From NCBI GenBank assembly GCA_900543555.1, contig UQRL01000059.1, forward strand, positions 1-6,917: a DNA stretch of 6,917 bases, read 5' to 3'. This DNA comes from an uncultured Oscillospiraceae bacterium. GTDB taxonomy: Bacteria; Bacillota; Clostridia; Oscillospirales; Acutalibacteraceae. Below the pieces are notes generated by a model. The model saw nothing but the letters and a program-made list of their open reading frames with translations, was not told the DNA's origin and did not search any database. How positions within the stretch are numbered: position 1 is the stretch's first letter; every line of letters begins with the position of its first letter. Of the stretch, positions 1 through 5,330 are shown piece by piece. A program made the position numbers and the translations under genes.

Positions 1-36
1 AAAAAAGCAGACACCCACACTTTTGTGAGTGTCTAC
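1..36 (-). terminator. Rho-independent terminator of feoAB
   Basis: Read on the minus strand, GTAGACACTCAC pairs with GTGGGTGTCTGC (12 pairs, two of them G-U, with one further A-T pair possible) across a short A-rich loop. Six T residues follow directly (positions 6-1). It starts about 30 bases after the feoB stop codon, so it ends the feo transcript. The opposite strand has only TTTC after the stem, so it works best leftward. Confidence 0.85.
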
Positions 37-65
37 TTTCATTTTACAGGTGCACCCCCTCTCTC

Positions 66-2135
66 TTACACTCCCAGCGCCCGGCCCAACGCTGCCAGAA
101 GATAACACAGGGCCAGCCCCAGGGCTGTGGGCAGCAAGAAGGACACCCCTGTCCATTTCAGGCTCCTGGTCTCCTTCCAGATGGTCCAGCAGGCGGTGGA
201 GCAGGGCCAGTGGAACATGGAGAACACCATCACGCACAAAGCCGTCATCCAGGTCCAGCCGTTTTCCAACAGCAGGCCGTGCAGAGCGCCCAGGTCCCCG
301 GCCTGGGTTAGGGCCCCCTGGGAGAGATAAATCATCAGCAACAGGGGAAGCACCAGCTCATTGGCGGGAAGGGCCAGCAGGAAAGCCAGCAGGATGGCCC
401 CATCCAAGCCGAAGGGCCGGGCAAGGGGGTCCAAAAAGCCGGCGCACCAGCCAAGCAGGCTCTGCCCGGAAACCGCCACATTCCCTAAGCACCAGATCAG
501 CACCCCTGCGGGCGCTGCCACCGCCGCTGCCCGCCCCAACACGTGAAGGGTACGGTCCAGCACGGACCGCGCCAGCACCTGGCCCACCCGGGGAATTCGG
601 TAAGGGGGCAGCTCCAGGGTAAAAGCAGAAGGCATTCCCCGCAGTACGGTTTTGGAAAGCAGGAAGGAGGCTCCCAGGGACGCCCCCAAGGACAGGATAA
701 GCAGCCCGGCCAGGAAGAGCGCTTTCAGAACAGCTCCTACCGCGGCGCTCCCCACAAAGAACAGGGCGGACAGGGTGATAAGCAGGGGCAGCCGCCCGTT
801 GCAGGGGGTTAGGCTGTTGGTCACAACGGCGATGAGCCGCTCCCGGGGAGAGTTAATAATACGGCAGCCCACCACCCCGGCGGCATTGCAGCCCAATCCC
901 ATGGAGATGGTCAAAGCCTGCTTTCCACAGGCCCCGCACCCCCGAAAGCAACGGTCCAGATTATAGGCCATACGGGGCAGGTAGCCCAAATCCTCCAGCA
1001 GAGTGAACAGGGGGAAAAAGATGGCCATGGGGGGCAGCATCACCGCCACCACCCAGGCAAGCGTGGTATAGGCGCCATCCACCAGGACGCCTGTGAGCCA
1101 TTCCGGCGTGTGGAGCTGAACAAACCCCTGCCGCAGCCAGTCCCCCAGGATTCCAAAACCCCGGCTGAGCAGCTGGGAAGGCACATTGGCCCCGGCAATT
1201 GTCAGCCATAACAGAAAGAGCAGGAGCAGGCCCATCAAGGGAAATGCCGTCCACTTGCCTGTGAACAGCCGGTCCAACTTCCGGTCCCGGGGGCTGTAGC
1301 CCCGTCCCATGCCCGTAACCGTCTGCCGGGCCAGCTCCTCCGCCCTCTGGGAAAGAGCCCCCGCAATGGCGTCGGAAAAATCCTGGGCCGTCGTTTCAGA
1401 CCAAGCCTCCTGGAGGAGGGCGGCCGCTTGGGAATCCCTACGAAAAGGAAAGCCCAGGCTTTGAGCAAGCGCCTCCCCTTCCCCCTCTAAAAGCCGCAGG
1501 GAAAGCCAGCGGGGGTCGGCCTGCCGCCCCCAGCAGCGGCACACCAGGGGGCAAAGGCGGTCCACGGCGGCTTCCACCTTCTGGGGATACCGTACTGGAA
1601 AGGGGATGGTGGGTGGCTCTTGACGGGCCACCCGCACCGCCGCCTCCAAGAGCTCTCCCACCCCCTGGTTCCGGCGGGCTGCGCAGCCCACCACTGGCAC
1701 CCCCAGCCGGTGGGAAAGCCCTTCCAAATCCACCTGAATTCCCTTTTTCCCCGCCTCGTCCAGCAGATTGACACAGACCACCACTTGAGTGGTGATCTCC
1801 AGCACTTGCAGGACCAGGACAAGGCTGCGCTCCAGGCAGGTGCCGTCACAGATCAGGACAACGGCGTCCGCTTGGCCGGAGCAGAGAAACTCCCGGGCCG
1901 CCCGCTCCTCTGCCGTGTGGGACAGCAGGGAGCAAGTGCCGGGCAGGTCCACCAGCCGGTACTCCTCCCCCTGAAAGAAGCAGCGGCCCTGGGCGCTGCC
2001 CACAGTCTTCCCCGCCCAATTGCCCGTGTGCTGCCGCAGGCCTGTCAAGGCATTGAAGACCGTGCTTTTCCCCACATTGGGGTTGCCCGCCAGGGCAATG
2101 GTTCCGGCTGGGGCAGCTTCCTCCCTCTCTCCCAC
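66..2135 (-). CDS. feoB: Ferrous iron transporter FeoB
   Basis: Inner-membrane Fe(II) importer with a cytosolic N-terminal GTPase. Counting from the upstream ATG at 2177 (703 residues), the G1 P-loop GNPNVGKST is at 31-39, GNWAGKTV of switch I at 52-59, G3 DLPG at 77-80 and G4 NLLD at 137-140; an NFeoB helical region follows to about 300. Hydrophobic segments then run from about 311 to the end. They include the two Gate regions with cysteines in GLGCN (427-431) and TPCNGRLP (457-464), and the C-terminal FHWPCSTACW (655-664). Length is normal for the family. I prefer the GTG start at 2135 (689 residues): it has GGAAGGAG nine bases upstream, whereas the ATG at 2177 has no visible ribosome binding site and would add a poorly family-like cysteine-containing extension. 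It lies downstream of feoA in the same operon and is followed by a terminator. No feoC is visible. Confidence 0.96.
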   Translation of the reverse strand: MGEREEAAPAGTIALAGNPNVGKSTVFNALTGLRQHTGNWAGKTVGSAQGRCFFQGEEYRLVDLPGTCSLLSHTAEERAAREFLCSGQADAVVLICDGTCLERSLVLVLQVLEITTQVVVCVNLLDEAGKKGIQVDLEGLSHRLGVPVVGCAARRNQGVGELLEAAVRVARQEPPTIPFPVRYPQKVEAAVDRLCPLVCRCWGRQADPRWLSLRLLEGEGEALAQSLGFPFRRDSQAAALLQEAWSETTAQDFSDAIAGALSQRAEELARQTVTGMGRGYSPRDRKLDRLFTGKWTAFPLMGLLLLFLLWLTIAGANVPSQLLSRGFGILGDWLRQGFVQLHTPEWLTGVLVDGAYTTLAWVVAVMLPPMAIFFPLFTLLEDLGYLPRMAYNLDRCFRGCGACGKQALTISMGLGCNAAGVVGCRIINSPRERLIAVVTNSLTPCNGRLPLLITLSALFFVGSAAVGAVLKALFLAGLLILSLGASLGASFLLSKTVLRGMPSAFTLELPPYRIPRVGQVLARSVLDRTLHVLGRAAAVAAPAGVLIWCLGNVAVSGQSLLGWCAGFLDPLARPFGLDGAILLAFLLALPANELVLPLLLMIYLSQGALTQAGDLGALHGLLLENGWTWMTALCVMVFSMFHWPCSTACWTIWKETRSLKWTGVSFLLPTALGLALCYLLAALGRALGV

Positions 2136-2144
2136 ACAACCACG

Positions 2145-2152
2145 CTCCTTCC
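2145..2152 (-). promoter_or_regulatory. Ribosome binding site deciding the feoB start
   Basis: GGAAGGAG on the minus strand is followed by nine bases and then the in-frame GTG at 2135-2133. The upstream in-frame ATG (2177-2175) is preceded by GC-rich sequence with no purine-rich SD. This supports a GTG start 14 codons into the longest open frame. Confidence 0.6.
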
Positions 2153-2195
2153 ATACAGGGCAAAACGCCCGCCCCATGTTTGGCCGGGCGCTTCG

Positions 2196-2435
2196 CTATT
2201 CGATGGGCTGAACCGTCACAGCCCGGGCGTCATCCCGCCGCAGGGCGATCACAGCGCCCCGCACCCGATAGGCGGCGGGATCGCCCAGGGGGCTTTTCCC
2301 TAGACATTCCACCCAGGCGCCGGCCAGCAGGCCCAGCTCTTGCAGGCGGCGGCGCATGGCCCCTTGGGAGGTCACTCCCAGCACCCGGGCCCGCTCACCA
2401 GGAGCCAGCCGGGACAGGTCAAGCAATGCTTTCAT
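2196..2435 (-). CDS. feoA: Ferrous iron transport accessory protein FeoA
   Basis: Small cytosolic SH3-like protein of 79 residues, thought to support FeoB-dependent Fe(II) uptake, probably by contacting the FeoB cytosolic domain. The layout is that of the FeoA domain: an N-terminal LSRLAPGERARVLGV strand region, the helix around MRRRLQELGLLAGAWVE, then the strands ending in YRVRGAVIALRRDDARAV. The ATG at 2435 has a GGAGGG-type ribosome binding site a few bases upstream (within 2441-2450). It is the first gene of the operon, and its stop codon lies 18 bases before the longest possible feoB frame, or 60 bases before the preferred feoB start. Full length, nothing unusual. Confidence 0.93.
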   Translation of the reverse strand: MKALLDLSRLAPGERARVLGVTSQGAMRRRLQELGLLAGAWVECLGKSPLGDPAAYRVRGAVIALRRDDARAVTVQPIE

Positions 2436-2466
2436 ATCGTTCCCTCCCCCTTACACCACTGTATTC

Positions 2467-2483
2467 CCAAAAGCTCTTTTTGG
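2467..2483. promoter_or_regulatory. Inverted repeat upstream of feoA, possible operator
   Basis: CCAAAA and TTTTGG form 6-bp arms around a 5-base centre (gctct), 32 bases upstream of the feoA start codon. This is where an iron-responsive repressor could act, but the sequence does not clearly resemble the classic Fur or DtxR box. No convincing -35/-10 pair was found beside it, so the assignment is tentative. Confidence 0.25.
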
Positions 2484-2497
2484 TGACAGGCACAGAA

Positions 2498-2526
2498 AAG
2501 GGCCGCCCTAAAGCAGGGCGGCCCTT
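2498..2526. terminator. Strong hairpin upstream of feoA, terminator-like
   Basis: AAGGGCCGCCCT and AGGGCGGCCCTT are perfect 12-bp arms around a 5-base loop. Leftward it continues as TTTTC, rightward as AGCGCCTTTTC, so neither side has a full T tract. It could insulate feoA from rightmost transcription, act in the feo leader, or be a leftover terminator. A minus-strand open frame ends with a TAG within this hairpin but has no credible start. Confidence 0.45.
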
Positions 2527-2684
2527 AGCGCCTTTTCAATTTGAGAAAAAGGTGGAGCTGCAAAGTTTTTTAAACCGGATTGCCAGTGAATAAGCGGCTT
2601 TTCGCCCTTGGCCGCGAACCAGCGGCCCATATAGCGAAAACGGAGGCATGTGGAGCAGACGGAGAAACGGGACTTTGCACAAAC

Positions 2685-2716
2685 AAAAAACGCGGTAAGC
2701 TTTCCGCTTACCGCGT
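2685..2716 (-). terminator. Rho-independent terminator following the tRNA-Thr 3' end
   Basis: On the minus strand CGCGGTAAGC pairs with GCTTACCGCG (10 perfect pairs) around a GGAAA loop, then six T residues. Flanking A and T runs can extend the stem. It starts only five bases after the CCA of the tRNA fragment, which is the normal position for a tRNA gene's own terminator. This suggests the DNA left of the fragment is native chromosomal flank. Confidence 0.9.
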
Positions 2717-2719
2717 TTT

Positions 2720-2767
2720 TGGAGCTGCTAACCAGATTTGAACTGGTGACCTCGTCCTTACCAAGGA
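2720..2767 (-). pseudogene. 3' half of tRNA-Thr(GGU): probable attachment-site remnant
   Basis: Read leftward, the loop TTGGTAA (2764-2758, anticodon GGT) is followed by GGA of the anticodon stem, a variable region, a T arm ACCAG/TTCAAAT/CTGGT (2747-2731), acceptor strand TAGCAGC, discriminator T and encoded CCA (2722-2720). The 5' side stops matching in the anticodon stem: three pairs form (TCC with GGA), then a C-C mismatch at 2768. No D arm or GCTGCTA acceptor strand occurs upstream. The fragment is therefore not a functional tRNA. Retaining the anticodon arm through the 3' end is what tyrosine integrases duplicate when they insert into a tRNA gene, so this is best read as an att core, with the element to the right. 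A simple deletion of the tRNA 5' half is the alternative. Confidence 0.8.
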
Positions 2768-2993
2768 GAGAACCGGTGTGAATTGGCGCTGGGCCTAGTG
2801 CGAAAAATGGCGGTATTGCGCGATTCTGGGTACATTTTGTGGAGGTTCCTTTCGTGTCTCAGAGCCATTTTCGAGAACTTTAGTAGTCAAATAGTAGTCA
2901 AATATTGCCGCACCGATTCTTCCTGCCGTAATGGGGAAGGCACCGCAATGCGCTTACTGAGATACGAGCTCCCTGCTATCAACCATCGAGAGA
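2768..2993. other. Non-coding stretch next to the att-like site
   Basis: No credible gene is seen here. Short open frames on both strands lack ribosome binding sites and recognisable domains. One minus-strand frame passes through the tandem repeat and reads FDYYLTTKVLENGSETRKE before a stop at about 2797. It might be the eroded 3' end of an integrase-like gene, but its upstream side is closed by stops within about 20 codons, so this is speculation. Confidence 0.4.
2881..2902. repeat. Tandem 11-bp direct repeat
   Basis: TAGTAGTCAAA occurs twice head to tail (2881-2891 and 2892-2902), about 115 bases inside the putative element from the tRNA fragment. Short direct repeats near an att core can be integrase arm-type binding sites. 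Coding repetition in a lost gene is another possibility. Confidence 0.6.
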
Positions 2994-3035
2994 AAGTCAT
3001 CATCTCCCATCTGCCAAGGGAGTGATGGCTTTTTT
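2994..3035 (+). terminator. Rho-independent terminator, rightward
   Basis: AGTCATCA pairs with TGATGGCT and, past a one-base bulge (3003), CTCCC pairs with GGGAG around a 9-base loop (3009-3017). Six T residues follow at 3030-3035. On the minus strand the same hairpin lies just past the XRE gene stop at 3057 and is followed by TTTCTCTC, so it may also end that transcript. No plus-strand gene is visible ahead of it. Confidence 0.65.
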
Positions 3036-3056
3036 ACTTGGTGGGGAACGGAGCCC

Positions 3057-3515
3057 TTACTCCGCCGAGAGCAGCGTTGGGAAACCATTCTTGTCCAGGG
3101 CGTCATCGGTTTGCCAGATGTCCACGCCTCTCTGGATGGAGAACAGAATCAGGGCGTCCCGCGGCACCCTGGGGTACAGTTCGCTGTGGCCGGCGATCTT
3201 CAAGACCCGTTGGGTTTCCTCCTCGTTGAGGTGCATTCCAAACGTGATAGCAATCAGCTTATCACGGGAGGGACGCTTGCTGCCATTAAAAATCTGATAC
3301 ACAAAGGCCTTGTCCACCCCGGAGTCCTCCACCACCTGGGCACGTTTCAGGCCCTTTTGTGCCAGAAGCTCCATCAGGTATTTGGAGAGGTCGGGCTCCA
3401 GCATGTTCTCTCGGTTCCGCTTGAGGAAATCCCCAAAAGAGCTGGCGTTTTTCAAACGATCCTTTGTTTCGGCAGAGCTTGGAGAAATCATGTCGTTGTG
3501 AAATGGAAAGTTCAT
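3057..3515 (-). CDS. XRE-type helix-turn-helix regulator
   Basis: Cytosolic DNA-binding protein of 152 residues. An N-terminal extension of about 40 residues (FHNDMISPSS, then FGDFLKRNRENMLEP) precedes an XRE-like HTH at roughly 44-100. Its helices run through YLMELLAQKGLKRAQVVEDS and GVDKAFVYQIFNGSKRPSRD, and a C-terminal tail includes ALILFSIQRGVDIWQTDD. I chose the ATG at 3515 because AGGAGG lies five bases upstream; the GTG one codon earlier (3518) would leave only two bases. It is divergent from the coiled-coil/phosphatase operon, and a 17-bp inverted repeat lies between them, so it may control both. From memory, relatives of this type occur in mobile elements of gut Firmicutes, sometimes near Ser/Thr kinases; no kinase is visible here. 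The HTH is clear, the target is inference. Confidence 0.88.
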   Translation of the reverse strand: MNFPFHNDMISPSSAETKDRLKNASSFGDFLKRNRENMLEPDLSKYLMELLAQKGLKRAQVVEDSGVDKAFVYQIFNGSKRPSRDKLIAITFGMHLNEEETQRVLKIAGHSELYPRVPRDALILFSIQRGVDIWQTDDALDKNGFPTLLSAE

Positions 3516-3561
3516 CACAGCCTCCTCACTTCATGCATCGGAACAGTTGTTGATGAAAAAA

Positions 3562-3567
3562 TGTCAA
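3562..3567 (-). promoter_or_regulatory. Consensus -35 box for the leftward XRE gene
   Basis: TTGACA on the minus strand lies 47 bases upstream of the XRE start codon at 3515. No good -10 box sits 16-18 bases downstream (GTTCCG at 17), so this promoter may be weak or need help from a bound regulator. It directly adjoins the inverted repeat at 3570-3586. Confidence 0.4.
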
Positions 3568-3569
3568 AA

Positions 3570-3586
3570 GTCTGCTGTCGGCAGAC
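3570..3586. promoter_or_regulatory. Candidate operator, 17-bp inverted repeat
   Basis: GTCTGC and GCAGAC form perfect 6-bp arms around a 5-base centre (tgtcg). It sits in the 123-base gap between the divergent XRE gene and the coiled-coil/phosphatase operon, abutting the leftward TTGACA box and 21 bases upstream of the rightward TATAAT. Size, symmetry and place suit a homodimeric XRE repressor controlling both directions. Confidence 0.5.
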
Positions 3587-3607
3587 GAAAAGCCAAGAAA
3601 AGTTCGG

Positions 3608-3613
3608 TATAAT
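3608..3613 (+). promoter_or_regulatory. -10 box of the coiled-coil/phosphatase operon
   Basis: A consensus TATAAT lies 25 bases upstream of the ATG at 3639. The position 17 bases upstream holds ACGAAA, a poor -35, and that position is adjacent to or within the inverted repeat. This suggests a regulated rather than constitutive promoter. Confidence 0.5.
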
Positions 3614-3638
3614 CGGCATCAGAAAGGAGCGATGTGAG

Positions 3639-4025
3639 ATGAGATGGAAACACCTCTTTACCGCCTGGAAGAACGCACAAAACCCCATAGGACTGCCCAG
3701 AAAAAACGAGGCTGAGACCGCCGCTACCTCCCAGAGGCACAACCACGTTGCTATGAATACAGTGTACCCCACCTGGAACCCTGTGTCAACCGCTTCCCAG
3801 GAGGAACCGCAGATTCCTGCTGACATTGACGGCGCTGCCGTTCAGGAGGCCGCTGCGAACCTGCGCCAGGAGCTGGAACGCTTGAAGCAGGCGACGGCGG
3901 AGCTGCACTCCACCTTCTTGGAAATGCAGGAGGTGGCAGAGAAGAACCGCGGGGAGTTCCCGGATATCAACCGCATTGCGGAGGAAGTGCTGGCCCAGAG
4001 CCAGAAAGGAGAAGATGAGACTTGA
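3639..4025 (+). CDS. Hypothetical coiled-coil protein
   Basis: Predicted soluble protein of 128 residues that I do not recognise. The first 60 residues are polar and look disordered (basic MRWKHLFTAWKNAQ start, then TSQRHNHVAMN and PTWNPVSTASQEE). Residues about 66-103 form a likely coiled-coil helix rich in E, Q, L and A (LRQELERLKQATAELHS), followed by an acidic helical tail (FPDINRIAEEVLAQSQ). No signal peptide or membrane segment. The ATG at 3639 has AAGGAG nine bases upstream; the longer open frame to 3111 is antisense to the XRE gene and was discarded. Its TGA stop overlaps the TTG start of the phosphatase, so the two are translationally coupled and may work together. An adaptor or inhibitor of the phosphatase is possible, but nothing in the sequence proves it. 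Confidence 0.75.
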   Translation: MRWKHLFTAWKNAQNPIGLPRKNEAETAATSQRHNHVAMNTVYPTWNPVSTASQEEPQIPADIDGAAVQEAAANLRQELERLKQATAELHSTFLEMQEVAEKNRGEFPDINRIAEEVLAQSQKGEDET

Positions 4026-4732
4026 TCTACGCTGTGTCCGATCTGCACGGCTGTTATGACAAGTACCAGAAGCTCTTAGAAACGCTGAACCTCGGTGAAA
4101 ACGATACGCTCTATGTGCTGGGGGACGTGATCGACCGTGGGCCGAATGGCTTCCAAATTATGCTTGATATTGCCAGCCGCCCCAACGTGGTGTGCCTGAT
4201 GGGAAACCATGAAGCTATGGCAAAAGATGCGCTCCCGGCCATTTGGGACAGCCTGGAAAGCAGGAATCGTTTTCTGAATCTCCGGGATCGAGAGAACGTG
4301 TCCCTTTGGTTTCACAATGGAGGTAAAATTTCCGTACAGGATTTTCTCTGGCTGGACAAACCGCAAAAGGATACCGTTTGGGAGTACCTTCTCTCCCTGC
4401 CACTTTACCGGGAAGTGGAGGTTGGAAGCCGGAAGTTCGTCCTGGTTCACGGCGGGTTGGGACACTTCTTCCCTTCCCGTTCCCTGGAGAATTACAGCCG
4501 GGATGAAATCGTCTGGTGCCGCCCGGAACCGGACACCGTTTACTTTCCCGACCGGTGCGTGGTGCTGGGACACACGCCTACACAGCTTCTGTATAGGGCC
4601 GTAGGTCACGGAAGCACCCAAGGAAGGATTTACCGGACGGAAAGCTTCATTGATATTGACTGTGGCTGTGTGTACCCAGGCGGGCGACTGGGCTGCCTCT
4701 GCCTGGATACCATGGAAGAAATCTATGTCTGA
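4022..4732 (+). CDS. PPP-family metallophosphoesterase (Ser/Thr phosphatase-like)
   Basis: Cytosolic two-metal phosphoesterase of 236 residues. The motif set is complete and in order: SDLHG with metal ligands D7 and H9, GDVIDRG at 34-40, GNHE at 61-64, VHGG at 142-145 and GHT at 183-185. This fits the bacterial protein phosphatase/ApaH-like branch; substrates could be phosphoproteins or dinucleoside polyphosphates, and motifs alone do not separate them. Translation begins at TTG (4022-4024): an in-frame TGA lies at 4016-4018, and the family start pattern MIYAVSDLHG fits exactly. AAGGAG at 4006-4011 is ten bases upstream. TTG overlaps the TGA of the preceding gene as TTGA. No kinase is in view, so the matching substrate or kinase is unknown. 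Confidence 0.92.
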   Translation: MIYAVSDLHGCYDKYQKLLETLNLGENDTLYVLGDVIDRGPNGFQIMLDIASRPNVVCLMGNHEAMAKDALPAIWDSLESRNRFLNLRDRENVSLWFHNGGKISVQDFLWLDKPQKDTVWEYLLSLPLYREVEVGSRKFVLVHGGLGHFFPSRSLENYSRDEIVWCRPEPDTVYFPDRCVVLGHTPTQLLYRAVGHGSTQGRIYRTESFIDIDCGCVYPGGRLGCLCLDTMEEIYV

Positions 4733-4783
4733 ACAACAAAAAGCCGCACCAACCGGGGCGGCATACCAAAGGGAGAGTCCTAT

Positions 4784-4975
4784 TTGAAGAATGAGATGAA
4801 CGGACAGCTTTACACCGTATACTTAACAAACAGCCTGCTCTACGACAAACTCCATACCCTGGCAGCGGAATACACGATGCCTGTAGAAAAACTGGCGGAG
4901 CTGGCTGTGGAGCGGCTGCTCAGGGATGTGGAGATGGTGCGCGGGCTGCGGAACGGGAAAGTGCCGGGGGCATAA
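4784..4975 (+). CDS. Small ribbon-helix-helix-like protein
   Basis: A 63-residue protein that starts with a short strand (QLYTVYLTN) and then has two helices (LLYDKLHTLAAEYTM and EKLAELAVERLLRDVEMV). This is compatible with an Arc/CopG-type ribbon-helix-helix DNA-binding fold, but I recognise no named family. The TTG at 4784 is the best start: GGGAG at 4771-4775 is eight bases away, while the internal ATG at 4796 would be 20 bases away. It follows the phosphatase by 51 bases on the same strand with no T-tract terminator between, so it is probably co-transcribed. It ends inside an inverted repeat shared with the convergent XRE gene. It could be an antitoxin-like or accessory regulator; no toxin neighbour is seen. 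Confidence 0.7.
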   Translation: MKNEMNGQLYTVYLTNSLLYDKLHTLAAEYTMPVEKLAELAVERLLRDVEMVRGLRNGKVPGA

Positions 4976-4989
4976 GGGCTTATGCCCCC
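4966..4989. terminator. Inverted repeat shared by two convergent gene ends
   Basis: GGGGGCATAAG and CTTATGCCCCC are perfect 11-bp arms around GG. The TAA of the rightward small gene (4973-4975) and the TAA of the leftward XRE gene (4980-4982) each lie inside one arm, and both proteins end in Gly-Ala. There is no T tract on either side (TCTTTCTCG to the right), so it is a bidirectional 3' hairpin that may terminate weakly or stabilise both mRNAs. Confidence 0.55.
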
Positions 4990-5315
4990 TCTTTCTCGAA
5001 GTAGGCAAAGATCGTCCGTAGCACCTGGAGGGCCATGAGCTTGCGCTCCAACGGCTGGTTGTCCACGATCTGTTTGAACTCATCCAGAATGGTTTCATCG
5101 CCTCCGGTAACGGAATCAGCCAAAAGATAGTCTACCGTGACGCCCAGGCGGCTCACCAGCCGCACCAGGGTGTCCAGGGTCAGGCTCCTCTCCCCGCGCT
5201 CGATGGCGCCCATGTAGGTATCTGAGATATCAACGTCCTCGGCCAGCTGAGCCTGGGTAAGATGCAGCCGCAGCCGCTCCTCCCGAATCCGTTCCCCTAA
5301 CCTTTTATAATCCAT
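4980..5315 (-). CDS. XRE-family HTH regulator
   Basis: Cytosolic repressor-like protein of 111 residues. A canonical XRE/Cro-CI HTH spans about 9-66: IREERLRLHLTQAQLAEDVD, recognition region ISDTYMGAIERGERSLTLDT, then LVRLVSRLGVTVDYLLA. A C-terminal helical tail (ILDEFKQIVDNQPLERKLMA) may dimerise. The ATG at 5315 has AGAGGTG five bases upstream; the longer frame to 5345 would start inside the palindrome and lacks a better site. It converges on the small RHH-like gene and is divergent from the two-helix membrane protein gene. A perfect palindrome 15 bases upstream of its start overlaps a TATGAT -10, pointing to autorepression. This type of short XRE protein is common in clostridial phages and conjugative elements. 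Confidence 0.93.
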   Translation of the reverse strand: MDYKRLGERIREERLRLHLTQAQLAEDVDISDTYMGAIERGERSLTLDTLVRLVSRLGVTVDYLLADSVTGGDETILDEFKQIVDNQPLERKLMALQVLRTIFAYFEKEGA

Positions 5316-5330
5316 GCGATCACCTCTTGA

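Noticed and set aside
29..622. Rightward 197-codon open frame
   Set aside because: Antisense to feoB, rich in Pro/Arg/Ser as expected from GC-rich shadow reading, with no domain.
1620..2303. Rightward 227-codon open frame
   Set aside because: Antisense to feoB and feoA; no ribosome binding site or recognisable motif.
2512..2718. Leftward open frame of about 65 codons ending with TAG in the hairpin upstream of feoA (...FSQIEKALRAALL)
   Set aside because: It has no start with a ribosome binding site and runs back into the tRNA terminator. All three leftward frames here read through for long stretches, so openness alone is not evidence.
2720..2795. A complete tRNA-Thr gene
   Set aside because: The upstream sequence contains no D arm and no 5' acceptor strand matching TAGCAGC, and the anticodon stem is mismatched; only the 3' half is present.
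2783..3025. Rightward 80-codon open frame
   Set aside because: No ribosome binding site or domain, and its end lies within the terminator stem; probably non-coding.
3111..3638. Long rightward open frame joining into the coiled-coil gene (304 codons in total)
   Set aside because: Its first 176 codons are antisense to the XRE gene and cross the intergenic operator region. The ATG at 3639 has a proper ribosome binding site.
4076..4621. Leftward 181-codon open frame
   Set aside because: Antisense to the phosphatase, which carries every PPP motif in order.
4738..4764. GCCGC/GCGGC hairpin between the phosphatase and the RHH-like gene as a terminator
   Set aside because: Short 5-bp stem with a large loop and no T tract afterwards; better seen as a spacer within the operon.
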